Shown here: positions 7,671-15,764 of the stretch, one piece after another
Layout: each line of letters begins with the position of its first letter
How positions within the stretch are numbered: the stretch's first letter is position 1
Origin: FEB-35 sp050263095
Lineage (GTDB): Bacteria; Desulfobacterota; Deferrimicrobia; Deferrimicrobiales; Deferrimicrobiaceae
Assembly: GCA_050263095.1 (NCBI GenBank)
Contig: JBLNEW010000070.1
Coordinates: 1-22,878, forward strand
Reading direction: 5' to 3'
Length of the DNA stretch: 22,878 nucleotides
The notes under the pieces: model-generated
Seen by the model: the letters and a program-made list of their open reading frames with translations, nothing else
Database searches by the model: none
What the model was told of the DNA's origin: nothing
Translations under genes and position numbers: made by a program

Positions 7671-8416
7671 CAGGAGGGAGGCCCGGCCTGATCCGAGGTC
7701 AATCCGAACCGGCGCTGCCTCCGGGAGTACTCATCGAGCGCCTGGAGGAATTCCGGCTTGCCGAAATCGGGCCATAACACGTCGGTGAACACGAACTCGG
7801 CGTAGGCGGCCTGCCACAGCAGGAAGTTGCTTGTCCTGCGCTCGCCGCTTGTGCGTATGACCAGGTCGGGATCGGGCATCCCCGCCGTGTCCAGGCGGAG
7901 GGCGAATTCCGTTTCGGATACGTCGCCCGGCGAAATCTTTCCCGCCGCCGCCTCCGCCGCCAGTTTCCGGGCCGCCCTGGCGATCTCGTCCCTTCCCGCG
8001 TAGGAGAGCGCCAGCGTCAGCGTCATCTCGGAGTTGGCGGCCGTGGCGGAAACGGTCCGTTCCAGGACCTCGCGGACGAACGCCGGCAGCCGGGAAACCT
8101 CTCCTATGGCGTTCAGGCGGATGCGGTGGCGCGCAAGCTCGGAAAGCTCCTCCAGCAGGAACTCCCGGAGAAGCTTCATAAGGGTGGAAACCTCGACCTC
8201 GGGCCTTCCCCAGTTTTCCACGGAGAATGCGTAAAGGGTCAGGTAGGGGATCCCCAGCTCCCGCGCGCACTCCACGACCGCGCGGACGGCGCGGATCCCC
8301 ATCCTGTGGCCCTCGACGCGGGGAAGCCCGCGCAGCTTCGCCCATCGCCCGTTCCCGTCCATTATGACGGCGACGTGGCGGGGAAGCGCGGCTGCGTCGG
8401 TTCCGCCGCTTTGCAT
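7670..8416 (-). CDS. uppS: Isoprenyl transferase (undecaprenyl diphosphate synthase)
   Basis: Cis-prenyltransferase that extends farnesyl diphosphate with isopentenyl diphosphate to the C55 carrier needed for peptidoglycan and other envelope polymers. The 248-residue protein has the active-site motif VIMDGNGRWA (17-26, catalytic D20), GHRMG (36-40), YAFSVENWGRP (62-72), and the IPP-binding C-terminal block RTSGE (188-192) followed by SNFLLWQAAYAEFVF (196-210). These are all in the expected order. The ATG at 8416 has only a weak upstream AGG, but it gives the expected short N-terminus before the motif. It follows the ferredoxin gene by 34 bp. Confidence 0.96.
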   Translation of the reverse strand: MQSGGTDAAALPRHVAVIMDGNGRWAKLRGLPRVEGHRMGIRAVRAVVECARELGIPYLTLYAFSVENWGRPEVEVSTLMKLLREFLLEELSELARHRIRLNAIGEVSRLPAFVREVLERTVSATAANSEMTLTLALSYAGRDEIARAARKLAAEAAAGKISPGDVSETEFALRLDTAGMPDPDLVIRTSGERRTSNFLLWQAAYAEFVFTDVLWPDFGKPEFLQALDEYSRRQRRFGLTSDQAGPPS

Positions 8417-8450
8417 GTGGCCTAAAGGCTACTGGTACCGGGGGAGCGTC

Positions 8451-8615
8451 CTAGTTCTGGACGATCGCTCCGGTCGGGCAGGTATCGACGCAGGCGAGGC
8501 AGTCGCTGCAGGTGTCGTTCACCTTGTACTTCTCGCCCTCCTCGATGGACCCGGTGGGACACGTTTCCATGCAGGCCCCGCATGCCGTGCACTCGTCGGT
8601 GATTCGTACGGCCAT
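8451..8615 (-). CDS. Small 2[4Fe-4S] ferredoxin
   Basis: A 54-residue bacterial-type ferredoxin with two CxxCxxCxxxCP motifs: C9, C12, C15, C19 and C36, C39, C42, C46. Each half carries the internal repeat C-P-T-G-[SA]-I. This is the compact clostridial-like fold that carries two low-potential clusters, with no added domain. The ATG at 8615 has an excellent AGGAGG 8 nt upstream; the open frame continues to 8648 but that start lacks such a site. The gene lies between frr and uppS, where most bacteria have nothing, in the same direction as both. I infer co-transcription with the MEP-pathway gene dxr; a role as electron donor to IspG or IspH is a guess from this context, and other redox partners are equally possible. 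Confidence 0.93.
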   Translation of the reverse strand: MAVRITDECTACGACMETCPTGSIEEGEKYKVNDTCSDCLACVDTCPTGAIVQN

Positions 8616-8667
8616 CGCTCTTTCCTCCTTCGCTTTGGGGTCGATCAAATGGATGCCGAAGGGCCCT

Positions 8668-9222
8668 TCAGACCTCCATTATCTCCTGTTCCTTGGATTT
8701 CAGTATGTCGTCTATCTTCTTGACGAAGGCGTCGGTCTCCTTCTGGATCCGCTCCTGGCCGCGCTTCATCGCATCCTCGGAAATTTCCTTCTTCTTCTCC
8801 TTCTCCTTCGTGCGCTCGATCGCCTCGCGGCGCACGTTGCGCACCGCGACTTTGGCGTCCTCGGCCATCTTCTTCACCAGCTTCACCAGCTCCTTCCGGC
8901 GCTCCTCCGTGAGGGGAGGGATGGGGACGCGGACGACCTTCCCGTCGCTCGACGGGTTCAGCCCCAGCCCCGCTGCCTGGATGGCCTTCTCGATCGGTCC
9001 TATCATCTTCGCGTCCCATGGGGTGACGGTGATCAGGCGGCTCTCGGGGACCGAGAGGGTCCCGACCTGCTGGAGAGGGGTAAGCGTCCCGTAATAGTCG
9101 ACCTTGACGCCGTCGAGCAGGGAGAAGGATGCCCGTCCTGTCCTGATCTTCCCCAGCTCCTTCCTGAACGACTCGATGCTCCGCGTCATCTTTGCAGCGG
9201 CGTCTTTAATCAGGGCCTCCAT
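8668..9222 (-). CDS. frr: Ribosome recycling factor
   Basis: RRF, with EF-G, splits post-termination ribosomes. The 184-residue protein (the family is usually about 185) has the three-helix core and the RRF signatures ELGKIRTGRAS (22-32), PLQQVGTLSVPE, and IPPLTEERRKELVKLVKK. A highly charged C-terminal long helix ends in KSKEQEIMEV. The ATG lies one base after the pyrH stop codon. It is in the conserved tsf-pyrH-frr order and is followed, unusually, by a ferredoxin gene 52 bp downstream instead of uppS. Confidence 0.97.
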   Translation of the reverse strand: MEALIKDAAAKMTRSIESFRKELGKIRTGRASFSLLDGVKVDYYGTLTPLQQVGTLSVPESRLITVTPWDAKMIGPIEKAIQAAGLGLNPSSDGKVVRVPIPPLTEERRKELVKLVKKMAEDAKVAVRNVRREAIERTKEKEKKKEISEDAMKRGQERIQKETDAFVKKIDDILKSKEQEIMEV

Positions 9223-9223
9223 G

Positions 9224-9949
9224 TCAGCGGCCTCCGTGGACGACGGTTCCGATCTTTTCCCCGCGCACGACTCGGACGATGTTCCCCCTCTTCGTCAGGT
9301 CGAAGACTACGATCGGGAGTCCGTTGTCCATGCACAGGGAGATCGCCGTGGCGTCCATCACCTTCAGGTTTTTCTTCAGGACGTCTATGTAGGTAAGCTC
9401 GGCGAACTTTTTCGCCTTCTTGTCCGCCATCGGATCCCGGTCGTAAACGCCGTCGACCTTGGTCGCCTTGAGGATGGCCTCTGCGTTGATTTCCATCGCG
9501 CGCAGCGCCGCGGCGGTGTCGGTCGTGAAGTACGGGTTGCCGGTACCGCCGGCGAAAATGACCACCCGGCCCTTCTCGAGGTGGCGCAGGGCCCGGCGCC
9601 TGATGTACGGCTCGGCTATCGCCCTCATTTCGATGGCCGATAGAACCCTCGTCACCACGCCGTCACGCTCTAGCCGCTCCTGGAGGGCAAGGCTGTTTAT
9701 GACGGTCGCCAGCATCCCCATGTAATCGGCCGAGGCCCGGTCTATGCCGAAATCCCGGCTGGTCCGGATGCCGCGGAAGATGTTTCCGCCGCCCACGACC
9801 AGGGCCACCTGGACGCCCAGTTCCGTGACTTGCCGAATCTCCGCCGAGAGGGTGGCGAGGACCTCCGGGGCCAGCCCGTATTCCTGCTTCCCCATCAGGG
9901 CCTCCCCCGACAGCTTGAGCAGTATACGGCTGTAGACGGGCTTAGCCAC
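9224..9949 (-). CDS. pyrH: UMP kinase
   Basis: Bacterial hexameric UMP kinase of the amino-acid-kinase family; it makes UDP from UMP for RNA, DNA and cell-envelope precursor synthesis. The 241-residue protein has KLSGEAL (12-18), VVGGGNIFRG (51-60), the UMP-binding DYMGMLATVINSLALQ region, and FAGGTGNPYFTTDTAAALRA. These are followed by KATKVDGVYDRDP and the C-terminal GTVV. The start is a GTG six bases after the tsf stop codon, and the purine-rich ribosome binding site (GAGGGAG) overlaps that stop codon. Confidence 0.97.
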   Translation of the reverse strand: MAKPVYSRILLKLSGEALMGKQEYGLAPEVLATLSAEIRQVTELGVQVALVVGGGNIFRGIRTSRDFGIDRASADYMGMLATVINSLALQERLERDGVVTRVLSAIEMRAIAEPYIRRRALRHLEKGRVVIFAGGTGNPYFTTDTAAALRAMEINAEAILKATKVDGVYDRDPMADKKAKKFAELTYIDVLKKNLKVMDATAISLCMDNGLPIVVFDLTKRGNIVRVVRGEKIGTVVHGGR

Positions 9950-9955
9950 GCTCCC

Positions 9956-10876
9956 TCACGCCTTGCCGAGCTGCTTCGCCACCTCGGCCGCAAGGTCGTC
10001 GGACCGCTTTTCCATCCCCTCGCCGACCTGGTATCGCGCGAATGCGGCCACCCGTACCTCCGCCCCGGCTTTCGAGGCGGCCGCCTTCAGAAGATCCCTC
10101 ACCTTCCGGTCCGGGTCCTTGATGAACGCCTGCTCGACCAGGCAGAAATCCCCGTAGAACTTCTCCAGCTTGCCCTCGGCGATCTTGTCGAGGATCTTCT
10201 CCGGCTTGCCCGCCGCCAGCGCCTGTTCCCTGTAAATGGCCTTTTCCCTGGAGATCACGTCCGCCGGGACGTTTTCCCGCGAGATATAGGAAGGATTGGC
10301 GGCAGCCACCTGCATGGCGAGGTCCTTCCCGAGTGCCGCGAAGTCCGGGTTGTCCGGTCCGGCCCCGTGAAGCTCGACCAGCACGCCGATCTTGCCGCCG
10401 GCATGGATGTAGGGGATTATCGCTCCCTTGACGCCCGCCGGAATGGAGAACCGGACGAAGCGCCGAAACGATATCTTCTCCCCGATCTTGGCCACCCGCC
10501 CGGTCAGCTTGTCGGAAAGCGTGCCGTCTCCCGCGGGAAGGAGAAGCGCGGCCTCCACGTCCCGGGGGTCCCGGGCGTGCACCAGCGAGGCGACCTCGCG
10601 GACGAATCCCTGGAAATCCTCGGTCTTGGCCACGAAGTCCGTTTCGCAGTTGACCTCCACCATGGCTCCCGCGCCGCCCTCGACGACGGCGGCCACCGTT
10701 CCTTCGGACGCGATGCGCGAGGCCCTCTTCGCCGCGGCGGCAAGCCCTTTCTTCCTCAGGTTGTCTATGGCCTGTTCCATGCTGCCGCCCGATTCCGTCA
10801 GCGCCCTCTTGCAGTCCATCATGCCGGCGCCGGTCTTGTCGCGCAGCTCGCGTACCATCTCCGAAGTGATTTGCAT
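9956..10876 (-). CDS. tsf: Translation elongation factor Ts
   Basis: Guanine nucleotide exchange factor for EF-Tu. The 306-residue protein has the N-terminal UBA-like domain (about 1-45, with LRDKTGAGMMDCKRAL) and the EF-Tu-contacting TDFVAKTEDF (79-88, including the T-D-F-V pattern). Its core has two subdomains and a helical C-terminal region. Length and order match the full-size bacterial form. The ATG at 10876 follows a good ribosome binding site (AGGAGAGG), 17 bp after the rpsB stop codon. It is in the classical rpsB-tsf pair. Confidence 0.97.
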   Translation of the reverse strand: MQITSEMVRELRDKTGAGMMDCKRALTESGGSMEQAIDNLRKKGLAAAAKRASRIASEGTVAAVVEGGAGAMVEVNCETDFVAKTEDFQGFVREVASLVHARDPRDVEAALLLPAGDGTLSDKLTGRVAKIGEKISFRRFVRFSIPAGVKGAIIPYIHAGGKIGVLVELHGAGPDNPDFAALGKDLAMQVAAANPSYISRENVPADVISREKAIYREQALAAGKPEKILDKIAEGKLEKFYGDFCLVEQAFIKDPDRKVRDLLKAAASKAGAEVRVAAFARYQVGEGMEKRSDDLAAEVAKQLGKA

Positions 10877-10893
10877 CCTGGCCTCTCCTGGGC

Positions 10894-11718
10894 TTATTCC
10901 TCTGCCGCGGCAGGAACGCCCGCGGGTCCCTCCGCAGGCTCGTCCTCGGTCGAGATGAGCGCCATCGTCACCTCCGGCGCCGCAGCCTCCTTGTCTCCCT
11001 CGGAGGCGGTCTTCTCGGCGTAGGCCGCCTTCCCGTCGATGATCGCGTCGGCGACCTTCGAAAGGAAGAGCTTGATCGCCCTGATGGCGTCGTCGTTCCC
11101 GGGGATCACGTAGTCGATGAGATCGGGGTCGCAGTTGGTGTCCACGATGGCGATGATCGGGATGCCGAGGCGGCGCGCCTCAAGCACCGCGATCTGCTCG
11201 CGCGAAGGGTCGACGATGAAAAGGGCGTCCGGGGTGCGCCGGAGCTCCTGTATCCCGCCGAGGACCTTCTCCATCTTGACGCGCTCCTTTTCCAGCTTGA
11301 GCACTTCCTTCTTGGGGAGCTTCTCGGCGGTGCCGTCGGTTCCCATTTCCTTGAGCCGCTGGAGCCTGTCCAGGCTCTTACGGATGGTCTGGAAGTTGGT
11401 GAGCATCCCGCCCAGCCAGCGCTGGTTCACGTAAGGCGCGCCTGCGCGGCGGGCCTCCTCTTCGACGGCTTCCTGAGCCTGCTTCTTGGTGCCTACGAAC
11501 AGGACCGTCCTGCCTTCCGCCGCCATGTCCCTCACCACGTCGTAGGCGGCGCGGAACATCTTCACCGTCTGCTGAAGGTCGATGATGTAGATCCCGTTGC
11601 GGGCGGTGAATATGTACCTCTTCATCTTCGGGTTCCACCTCTTCGTCTGGTGCCCGAAGTGGACGCCCGCTTCCAGCAGCTGCTTCATCGTGATGACCGA
11701 ACCTTGTCCGTTTGCCAT
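10894..11718 (-). CDS. rpsB: Small-subunit ribosomal protein uS2
   Basis: Ribosomal protein S2 of the 30S subunit. The 274-residue protein has the N-terminal block MKQLLEAGVHFGHQ then KRWNPKMKRYIF, NQRWLGGMLTNFQTI, and the C-terminal signature DALFIVDPSREQIAVLEA followed by GIPIIAIVDTNCDPD. A Glu/Ala-rich tail of about 45 residues extends past the core fold, a common low-complexity addition. I chose the ATG at 11718 because AAGGAGG lies 11 nt upstream; the later in-frame ATG at 11688 starts the conserved part directly. It is the first gene of the long operon reaching tsaB and is preceded by a structured leader and a weak candidate promoter. Confidence 0.97.
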   Translation of the reverse strand: MANGQGSVITMKQLLEAGVHFGHQTKRWNPKMKRYIFTARNGIYIIDLQQTVKMFRAAYDVVRDMAAEGRTVLFVGTKKQAQEAVEEEARRAGAPYVNQRWLGGMLTNFQTIRKSLDRLQRLKEMGTDGTAEKLPKKEVLKLEKERVKMEKVLGGIQELRRTPDALFIVDPSREQIAVLEARRLGIPIIAIVDTNCDPDLIDYVIPGNDDAIRAIKLFLSKVADAIIDGKAAYAEKTASEGDKEAAAPEVTMALISTEDEPAEGPAGVPAAAEE

Positions 11719-11741
11719 GCCTTCCGTTCCTCCTTGCGTTC

Positions 11742-11814
11742 GGGGTTGGTCCTCCGGGCGTTCAGCCCCTCCCCATACACCGCGGCGCAGTGCGCCTCGG
11801 CACCCCGGGGAGAG
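11742..11814 (-). promoter_or_regulatory. Structured GC-rich 5' leader of rpsB, possible S2 autoregulatory element
   Basis: Read on the minus strand, CTCTCCCC (11814-11807) can pair with GGGGAGGG (11774-11767), including one G-U pair, giving an 8-bp stem. Inside it, CCG (11800-11798) pairs with CGG (11782-11780) and GGCGC (11796-11792) pairs with GCGCC (11788-11784) around a 3-nt loop. Downstream, GGGC/GCCC (11768-11765 with 11759-11756) forms a second hairpin that competes with the base of the first. The ribosome binding site AAGGAGG (11735-11729) follows. In E. coli the rpsB leader mediates feedback by S2; a similar role here is inference from position and fold only. Confidence 0.45.
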
Positions 11815-11849
11815 TCCCGCCCGTGGGGGATGATTGCCTAACCTGACAT

Positions 11850-11878
11850 GCTTAACACGAAAACCGCCCGACGATCAA
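11850..11878 (-). promoter_or_regulatory. Candidate promoter for the rpsB operon
   Basis: TTGATC (11878-11873) and TTAAGC (11855-11850) are separated by 17 nt on the minus strand, upstream of the structured leader. The -35 box is fair, four of six; the -10 box is poor. I list it because no better pair was seen in the argJ-rpsB gap, and an operon of this size with a structured leader is expected to have its own promoter. Confidence 0.3.
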
Positions 11879-11910
11879 TAGAAAGTCGCCGCGCCTCGCA
11901 TGCGGGCTTC

Positions 11911-13104
11911 TTAAGTCCGGTACCCGGCGTTGATCCGTACGTAGTCGTGGTTCAGGTCGGAGAAGTACAGGTGGTGGCTCCCCTTCCCAAGCCCCAGGTC
12001 GACCCCGATCCCGAACGCCTCCCTGCGGATCTTCGGCGCGGCGCGGGCTTCCGCGTTCCGGTCGATCACCATTCCCCGCCGAAGGACTTTTTCTCCCGCG
12101 AACGACAGTTCGATCCTTTCCGGGTCTATGCGGATCCCGGCCCGGCCCACGGCGGCGACGACCCGGCCCCAGTTGGGGTCGGCGCCGAAAACGGCCGTCT
12201 TCACGAGCGGCGAGGTGGCCACGGCCCGGGCCGCCTTTTCGGCTTCACGCGCGCTGCGCGCCCCGGTCACGTCGATCCTAACCACGCGCGTCGCCCCCTC
12301 GCCGTCGCGCACGATCATGAGCGCAAGGTCGAGCAAAAGCGACCGCAAGCCCTCCGAGAATGCCGCCAGGTCACTCCGGGATAGCGGAGGGAGGCCGCAC
12401 GCCCCGTTGGCGAATATGGCCGCGGTATCGTTGGTGCTCATGTCGCCGTCCACCACGATGCGGTTGAACGTCAGGTCGACCGCGTCCCGAAACGCCCTTC
12501 GCAGGTCGGCAGGCCGCACGCAGGCGTCGGTAAAGACGTAGGCCAGCATCGTCCCCATGTTCGGCGCGATCATGCCGGCCCCCTTCGCGATCCCCCCGAT
12601 CGATACCCTGCCTCCGCGCACCGCCACAATGCGTACGCCCCGCTTCGGATATGCGTCCGTTGTGAGGATCGCATCGCCCGCCCGGACGATTCCGCCCGCG
12701 GAGAGGGAGGCGCACAGGCGCGGAAGCGCCGCCGCTATCTTTTCCGCCGGGAGCGGCACGCCGATCACGCCGGTCGAGGAGACGAGCAGCGAATTTTTCG
12801 CGAATCCCAGCGCGGCGCAGGCCGCCTCGGAAGTCTTCCGGACCGCGGAAAGCCCTTCCTCGCCGGTGCAGGCGTTGGCGTTCCCGCTGTTGGCGATCAT
12901 CCCGCGCATGGCGGACCGGGTTTTGAGGGCCTTCCCCCACGCCACGGGGGCGGCGAATACCCGGTTCCGCGTGAAGACGACGTCGGAGACGCAGGGGTAG
13001 TCGCTTACGACCAGGGCAAGGTCGGGCTTCCCCGCCCTCTTTATCCCGCACGCCGTCCCCGACCCCCGGAATCCCGGGATCCGCATCGTTCCCGCGGGCT
13101 TCAT
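11911..13104 (-). CDS. argJ: Glutamate N-acetyltransferase / ornithine acetyltransferase
   Basis: ArgJ moves the acetyl group from N-acetylornithine to glutamate, recycling it in arginine synthesis; some members also use acetyl-CoA. The 397-residue protein has GMIANSGNANACTGEEG, the VSSTGVIGVPLP segment, and the self-cleavage region KGAGMIAPNMGTMLAYVFTDA. The nucleophilic Thr of the T-M-L motif is present, but the residue before it is Gly where Ala is usual. The C-terminal half has NRIVVDGDMSTNDT and FGADPNWGRVVAAVGRAG. The ATG at 13104 overlaps the secA stop codon (ATGA), with GGAAGG 9 nt upstream, so it is translationally coupled to secA. The longer open frame to 13689 lies inside secA and was rejected. 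Whether it is mono- or bifunctional cannot be told here. Confidence 0.95.
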   Translation of the reverse strand: MKPAGTMRIPGFRGSGTACGIKRAGKPDLALVVSDYPCVSDVVFTRNRVFAAPVAWGKALKTRSAMRGMIANSGNANACTGEEGLSAVRKTSEAACAALGFAKNSLLVSSTGVIGVPLPAEKIAAALPRLCASLSAGGIVRAGDAILTTDAYPKRGVRIVAVRGGRVSIGGIAKGAGMIAPNMGTMLAYVFTDACVRPADLRRAFRDAVDLTFNRIVVDGDMSTNDTAAIFANGACGLPPLSRSDLAAFSEGLRSLLLDLALMIVRDGEGATRVVRIDVTGARSAREAEKAARAVATSPLVKTAVFGADPNWGRVVAAVGRAGIRIDPERIELSFAGEKVLRRGMVIDRNAEARAAPKIRREAFGIGVDLGLGKGSHHLYFSDLNHDYVRINAGYRT

Positions 13105-15650
13105 CGGCTCTGGCCTTCCGCGCCGCAGCATTTCTTGTACTTCTTCCCCGACCCGCAGGGGCAGGGGTCGTTCCGCCCGATCTTCTGCTTCGCGTGCCGC
13201 TGCGTCGTCTGGCCGGCGCGGGAGATGTCGCCCCGGGAGAGGTTCACTCTCCGGGGGGCGATGGGCGGCGGGGCGGCGGCCTTTCCCTCCTCCTCCCTCT
13301 GCACCTTCACGTGGAAGAGCCTTTTCAACGACTCCTCCTTGATCCGGAACACGAGGTCGGCGAACATGTCGAACCCCTCCCGCTGGTACTCCTTCAGCGG
13401 GTCCTTCTGGGCGTATCCCCGCAGCCCGATCCCCTCCTTCAGGTGGTCCATGGACAGCAGGTGGTCCTTCCACAGCGCGTCGATGGTGGAAAGCAGGAAC
13501 ATCCGCTCGAGATAGCGCATCGCATCCGAGCCGTACTCCTTTTCCTTCCTGGCGTAGGCCGCTTCCGCCTCTTCCCTCACCTTGTCGGCGAGTGACGCCT
13601 GGGTCAGCTTGGGGACGTCCTCCGCCGGGTGTTCGAACCTGTATCCGAACTGCGCGTACGTCGCGTCGCGCAGCGCCGCGAGGTCCCACTGCTCCGGGTA
13701 TTCCTTATCGTCGGAGAACCGCCGCGCCAGGTCCTCCGCGACTTCCCCCGTCATCTCCATGACCATTTCCCTCAGGTCCTCGCCGGCGAGGACATCCTTT
13801 CGCAGGTCGTAGATGACGGTCCTCTGCTTGTTCATGACGTCGTCGTATTCGAGGAGGTGCTTCCGGATGTCGAAGTTGTGCGCTTCCACCTTCTTCTGCG
13901 CGTTCTCGACCGCCTTGTTTATGAGGTTGTGCTCGATCGGCTCGCCCTCTTCCATCCCGAGCTTCGACATGATCGGCGAAATCCGGTCCGAGCCGAAGAT
14001 CCGGAGCAGGTCGTCCTCCAGAGACAGGTAGAAGCGGGACGATCCGGGGTCGCCCTGGCGGCCCGCGCGTCCGCGCAGCTGGTTGTCCACCCGGCGGGAC
14101 TCGTGGCGCTCCGTGCCTACTATGTGCAGCCCCCCCTTTTCCACCACCCCCTCGCCCAGCTTGATGTCGACGCCGCGGCCCGCCATGTTTGTGGCTATCG
14201 TGACCTTCCCCGGCTGCCCGGCCTCCGCTATGATCTGGGCCTCCTTCTCGTGGTGCTTGGCGTTCAGGACGTTGTGTGGGATCCCGTGCCGGGAAAGAAG
14301 CGCGGAGAGACGCTCCGACTTCTCGATGGACACGGTCCCCACCAGGACCGGCCTCTTCTCCTCGTACAGCCGTTTCGCCTCGTCGAGCACTGCCTGGAAC
14401 TTCTCCCGCTCGGTCTTGTATATCTGGTCCCCGTGGTCCTCCCGGATCATCGGCTGGTTGGTCGGGATCACCACCACGTCGAGGTTGTATATCTGCTTGA
14501 ATTCCACCGCCTCGGTGTCGGCGGTGCCGGTCATCCCCGCCAGCTTCTCGAACATGCGGAAGTAGTTCTGGAAGGTGATGGTGGCCAGCGTCTGGTTCTC
14601 GTTCTCGATCTTGACCCCTTCCTTGGCCTCCACCGCCTGGTGCAGCCCGTCGGACCAGCGCCGCCCCGGCATCAGCCGCCCGGTGAACTCGTCGACGATG
14701 ACGACCTCGCCCTCCTTCACCATGTAGTCCACGTCCCTCTTGAACAGCACGTGGGCCTTCAGGGCCTGGTTCACGTGGTGGAGGATCTCGATGTTGCGCG
14801 GATCGTAAAGGTTCTCGACGCCGAGCAGGCGCTCGATCTTCGGGATCCCGCTGTCCTCGGTAAGGAGGACGCTCCTCGCCTTCTCGTCCACCTTGTAGTC
14901 CGCGTCCTTCTTCATGTACCCGATCAGCGAGTTGACGCGGACGTACTTGTCGGTGGCCTCCTCCGCCGGGCCGGAGATGATGAGCGGCGTGCGGGCCTCG
15001 TCGATCAGGATCGAGTCCACCTCGTCCACGATCGCGTAGTGCAGCTCCCTCTGGACCATATCCTCCAGCCGGAACTTCATGTTGTCGCGGAGGTAGTCGA
15101 ATCCGTACTCGTTGTTCGTCCCGTAGGTGATGTCGCAGTTATAGGAGGCTTTTCTTTCCGCGTCGTCCATCCCGTGGACGATCACCCCGACCGACAGGCC
15201 GAGGAACCTGTATATGGCCCCCATCCAGTCGGCATCGCGGCGGGCCAGGTAGTCGTTGACGGTCACGAGGTGGACCCCGCGGCCCGTGAGCGCGTTCAGG
15301 ACTATCGGGAGGGTCGCCACGAGCGTCTTTCCTTCGCCGGTCCGCATCTCGGCGATCCTCCCCTCGTGCAGGACCACGCCGCCCACCAGCTGGACATCGA
15401 AGTGGCGCATCGCCAGGACGCGCCTGGATACCTCCCGGACCGTGGCGAAGACCTCGGGAATCAGCGCGTCCAGCGGCTCTCCGTTTGCGATCCGCTGCTT
15501 GAAATCCGCCGACCGCGCCGCCAGCCGGTCGTCGGGCAGCGCCGTCGCCTGCCGCTCCAGCTCGTTAATGCGGCGGACCAGGGGGGCTATGCGCTCCAGC
15601 ACGCGCTCGTTCTGCGTGCCGAACATCTTCTTGAGGATGCCTGTCAACAT
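13101..15650 (-). CDS. secA: Preprotein translocase ATPase SecA
   Basis: Motor ATPase that drives Sec-dependent export through SecYEG. The 849-residue protein is of normal length. It has Walker A MRTGEGKT (102-109), the DEVD box (209-212) followed by SILIDEARTPLIISGPAE, the preprotein cross-linking region, NBD2 with TNMAGRGVDIKLG and the HESRRVDNQLRGRAGRQGDPG motif VI, and the helical scaffold and wing domains. The C-terminal zinc/SecB-binding tail has CPCGSGKKYKKCC (C830, C832, C841, C842). The ATG at 15650 has an AAGGA about 10 nt upstream. An intrinsic terminator for the preceding peptidase gene ends about 45 bp upstream, so secA should have its own promoter in the AT-richer stretch between; I could not define one confidently. 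Confidence 0.98.
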   Translation of the reverse strand: MLTGILKKMFGTQNERVLERIAPLVRRINELERQATALPDDRLAARSADFKQRIANGEPLDALIPEVFATVREVSRRVLAMRHFDVQLVGGVVLHEGRIAEMRTGEGKTLVATLPIVLNALTGRGVHLVTVNDYLARRDADWMGAIYRFLGLSVGVIVHGMDDAERKASYNCDITYGTNNEYGFDYLRDNMKFRLEDMVQRELHYAIVDEVDSILIDEARTPLIISGPAEEATDKYVRVNSLIGYMKKDADYKVDEKARSVLLTEDSGIPKIERLLGVENLYDPRNIEILHHVNQALKAHVLFKRDVDYMVKEGEVVIVDEFTGRLMPGRRWSDGLHQAVEAKEGVKIENENQTLATITFQNYFRMFEKLAGMTGTADTEAVEFKQIYNLDVVVIPTNQPMIREDHGDQIYKTEREKFQAVLDEAKRLYEEKRPVLVGTVSIEKSERLSALLSRHGIPHNVLNAKHHEKEAQIIAEAGQPGKVTIATNMAGRGVDIKLGEGVVEKGGLHIVGTERHESRRVDNQLRGRAGRQGDPGSSRFYLSLEDDLLRIFGSDRISPIMSKLGMEEGEPIEHNLINKAVENAQKKVEAHNFDIRKHLLEYDDVMNKQRTVIYDLRKDVLAGEDLREMVMEMTGEVAEDLARRFSDDKEYPEQWDLAALRDATYAQFGYRFEHPAEDVPKLTQASLADKVREEAEAAYARKEKEYGSDAMRYLERMFLLSTIDALWKDHLLSMDHLKEGIGLRGYAQKDPLKEYQREGFDMFADLVFRIKEESLKRLFHVKVQREEEGKAAAPPPIAPRRVNLSRGDISRAGQTTQRHAKQKIGRNDPCPCGSGKKYKKCCGAEGQSR

Positions 15651-15693
15651 CGGGTTTTTATCCTTGCCTTCGATACTGTACCCATTCTATGCC

Positions 15694-15715
15694 AAAAAAA
15701 AGGCCCCTGCGGGGC
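15694..15715 (-). terminator. Intrinsic terminator after the M23 peptidase gene
   Basis: On the minus strand GCCCC (15715-15711) and GGGGC (15707-15703) form a short GC-only stem around GCA, extendable by one base pair. It is followed by a C and eight T residues (15701-15694). It lies about 50 bp past the peptidase stop codon and separates that gene from secA. Confidence 0.85.
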
Positions 15716-15764
15716 GTCTCCCCCCGGGGCGCGCCGATCCTTGCGCGTATGAATTCCTCTCGCC

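Noticed and set aside
11884..11908. Palindromic stretch around CGCATGCG just after argJ, considered as a terminator.
   Set aside because: It has no loop of normal size and no following T tract.
13629..15752. A very long open frame (707 codons) on the plus strand opposite secA.
   Set aside because: It mirrors the codon-position GC pattern of secA; its translation is rich in Arg, His, Val, Leu and Asp with no recognisable domain, while the minus strand encodes full-length SecA.
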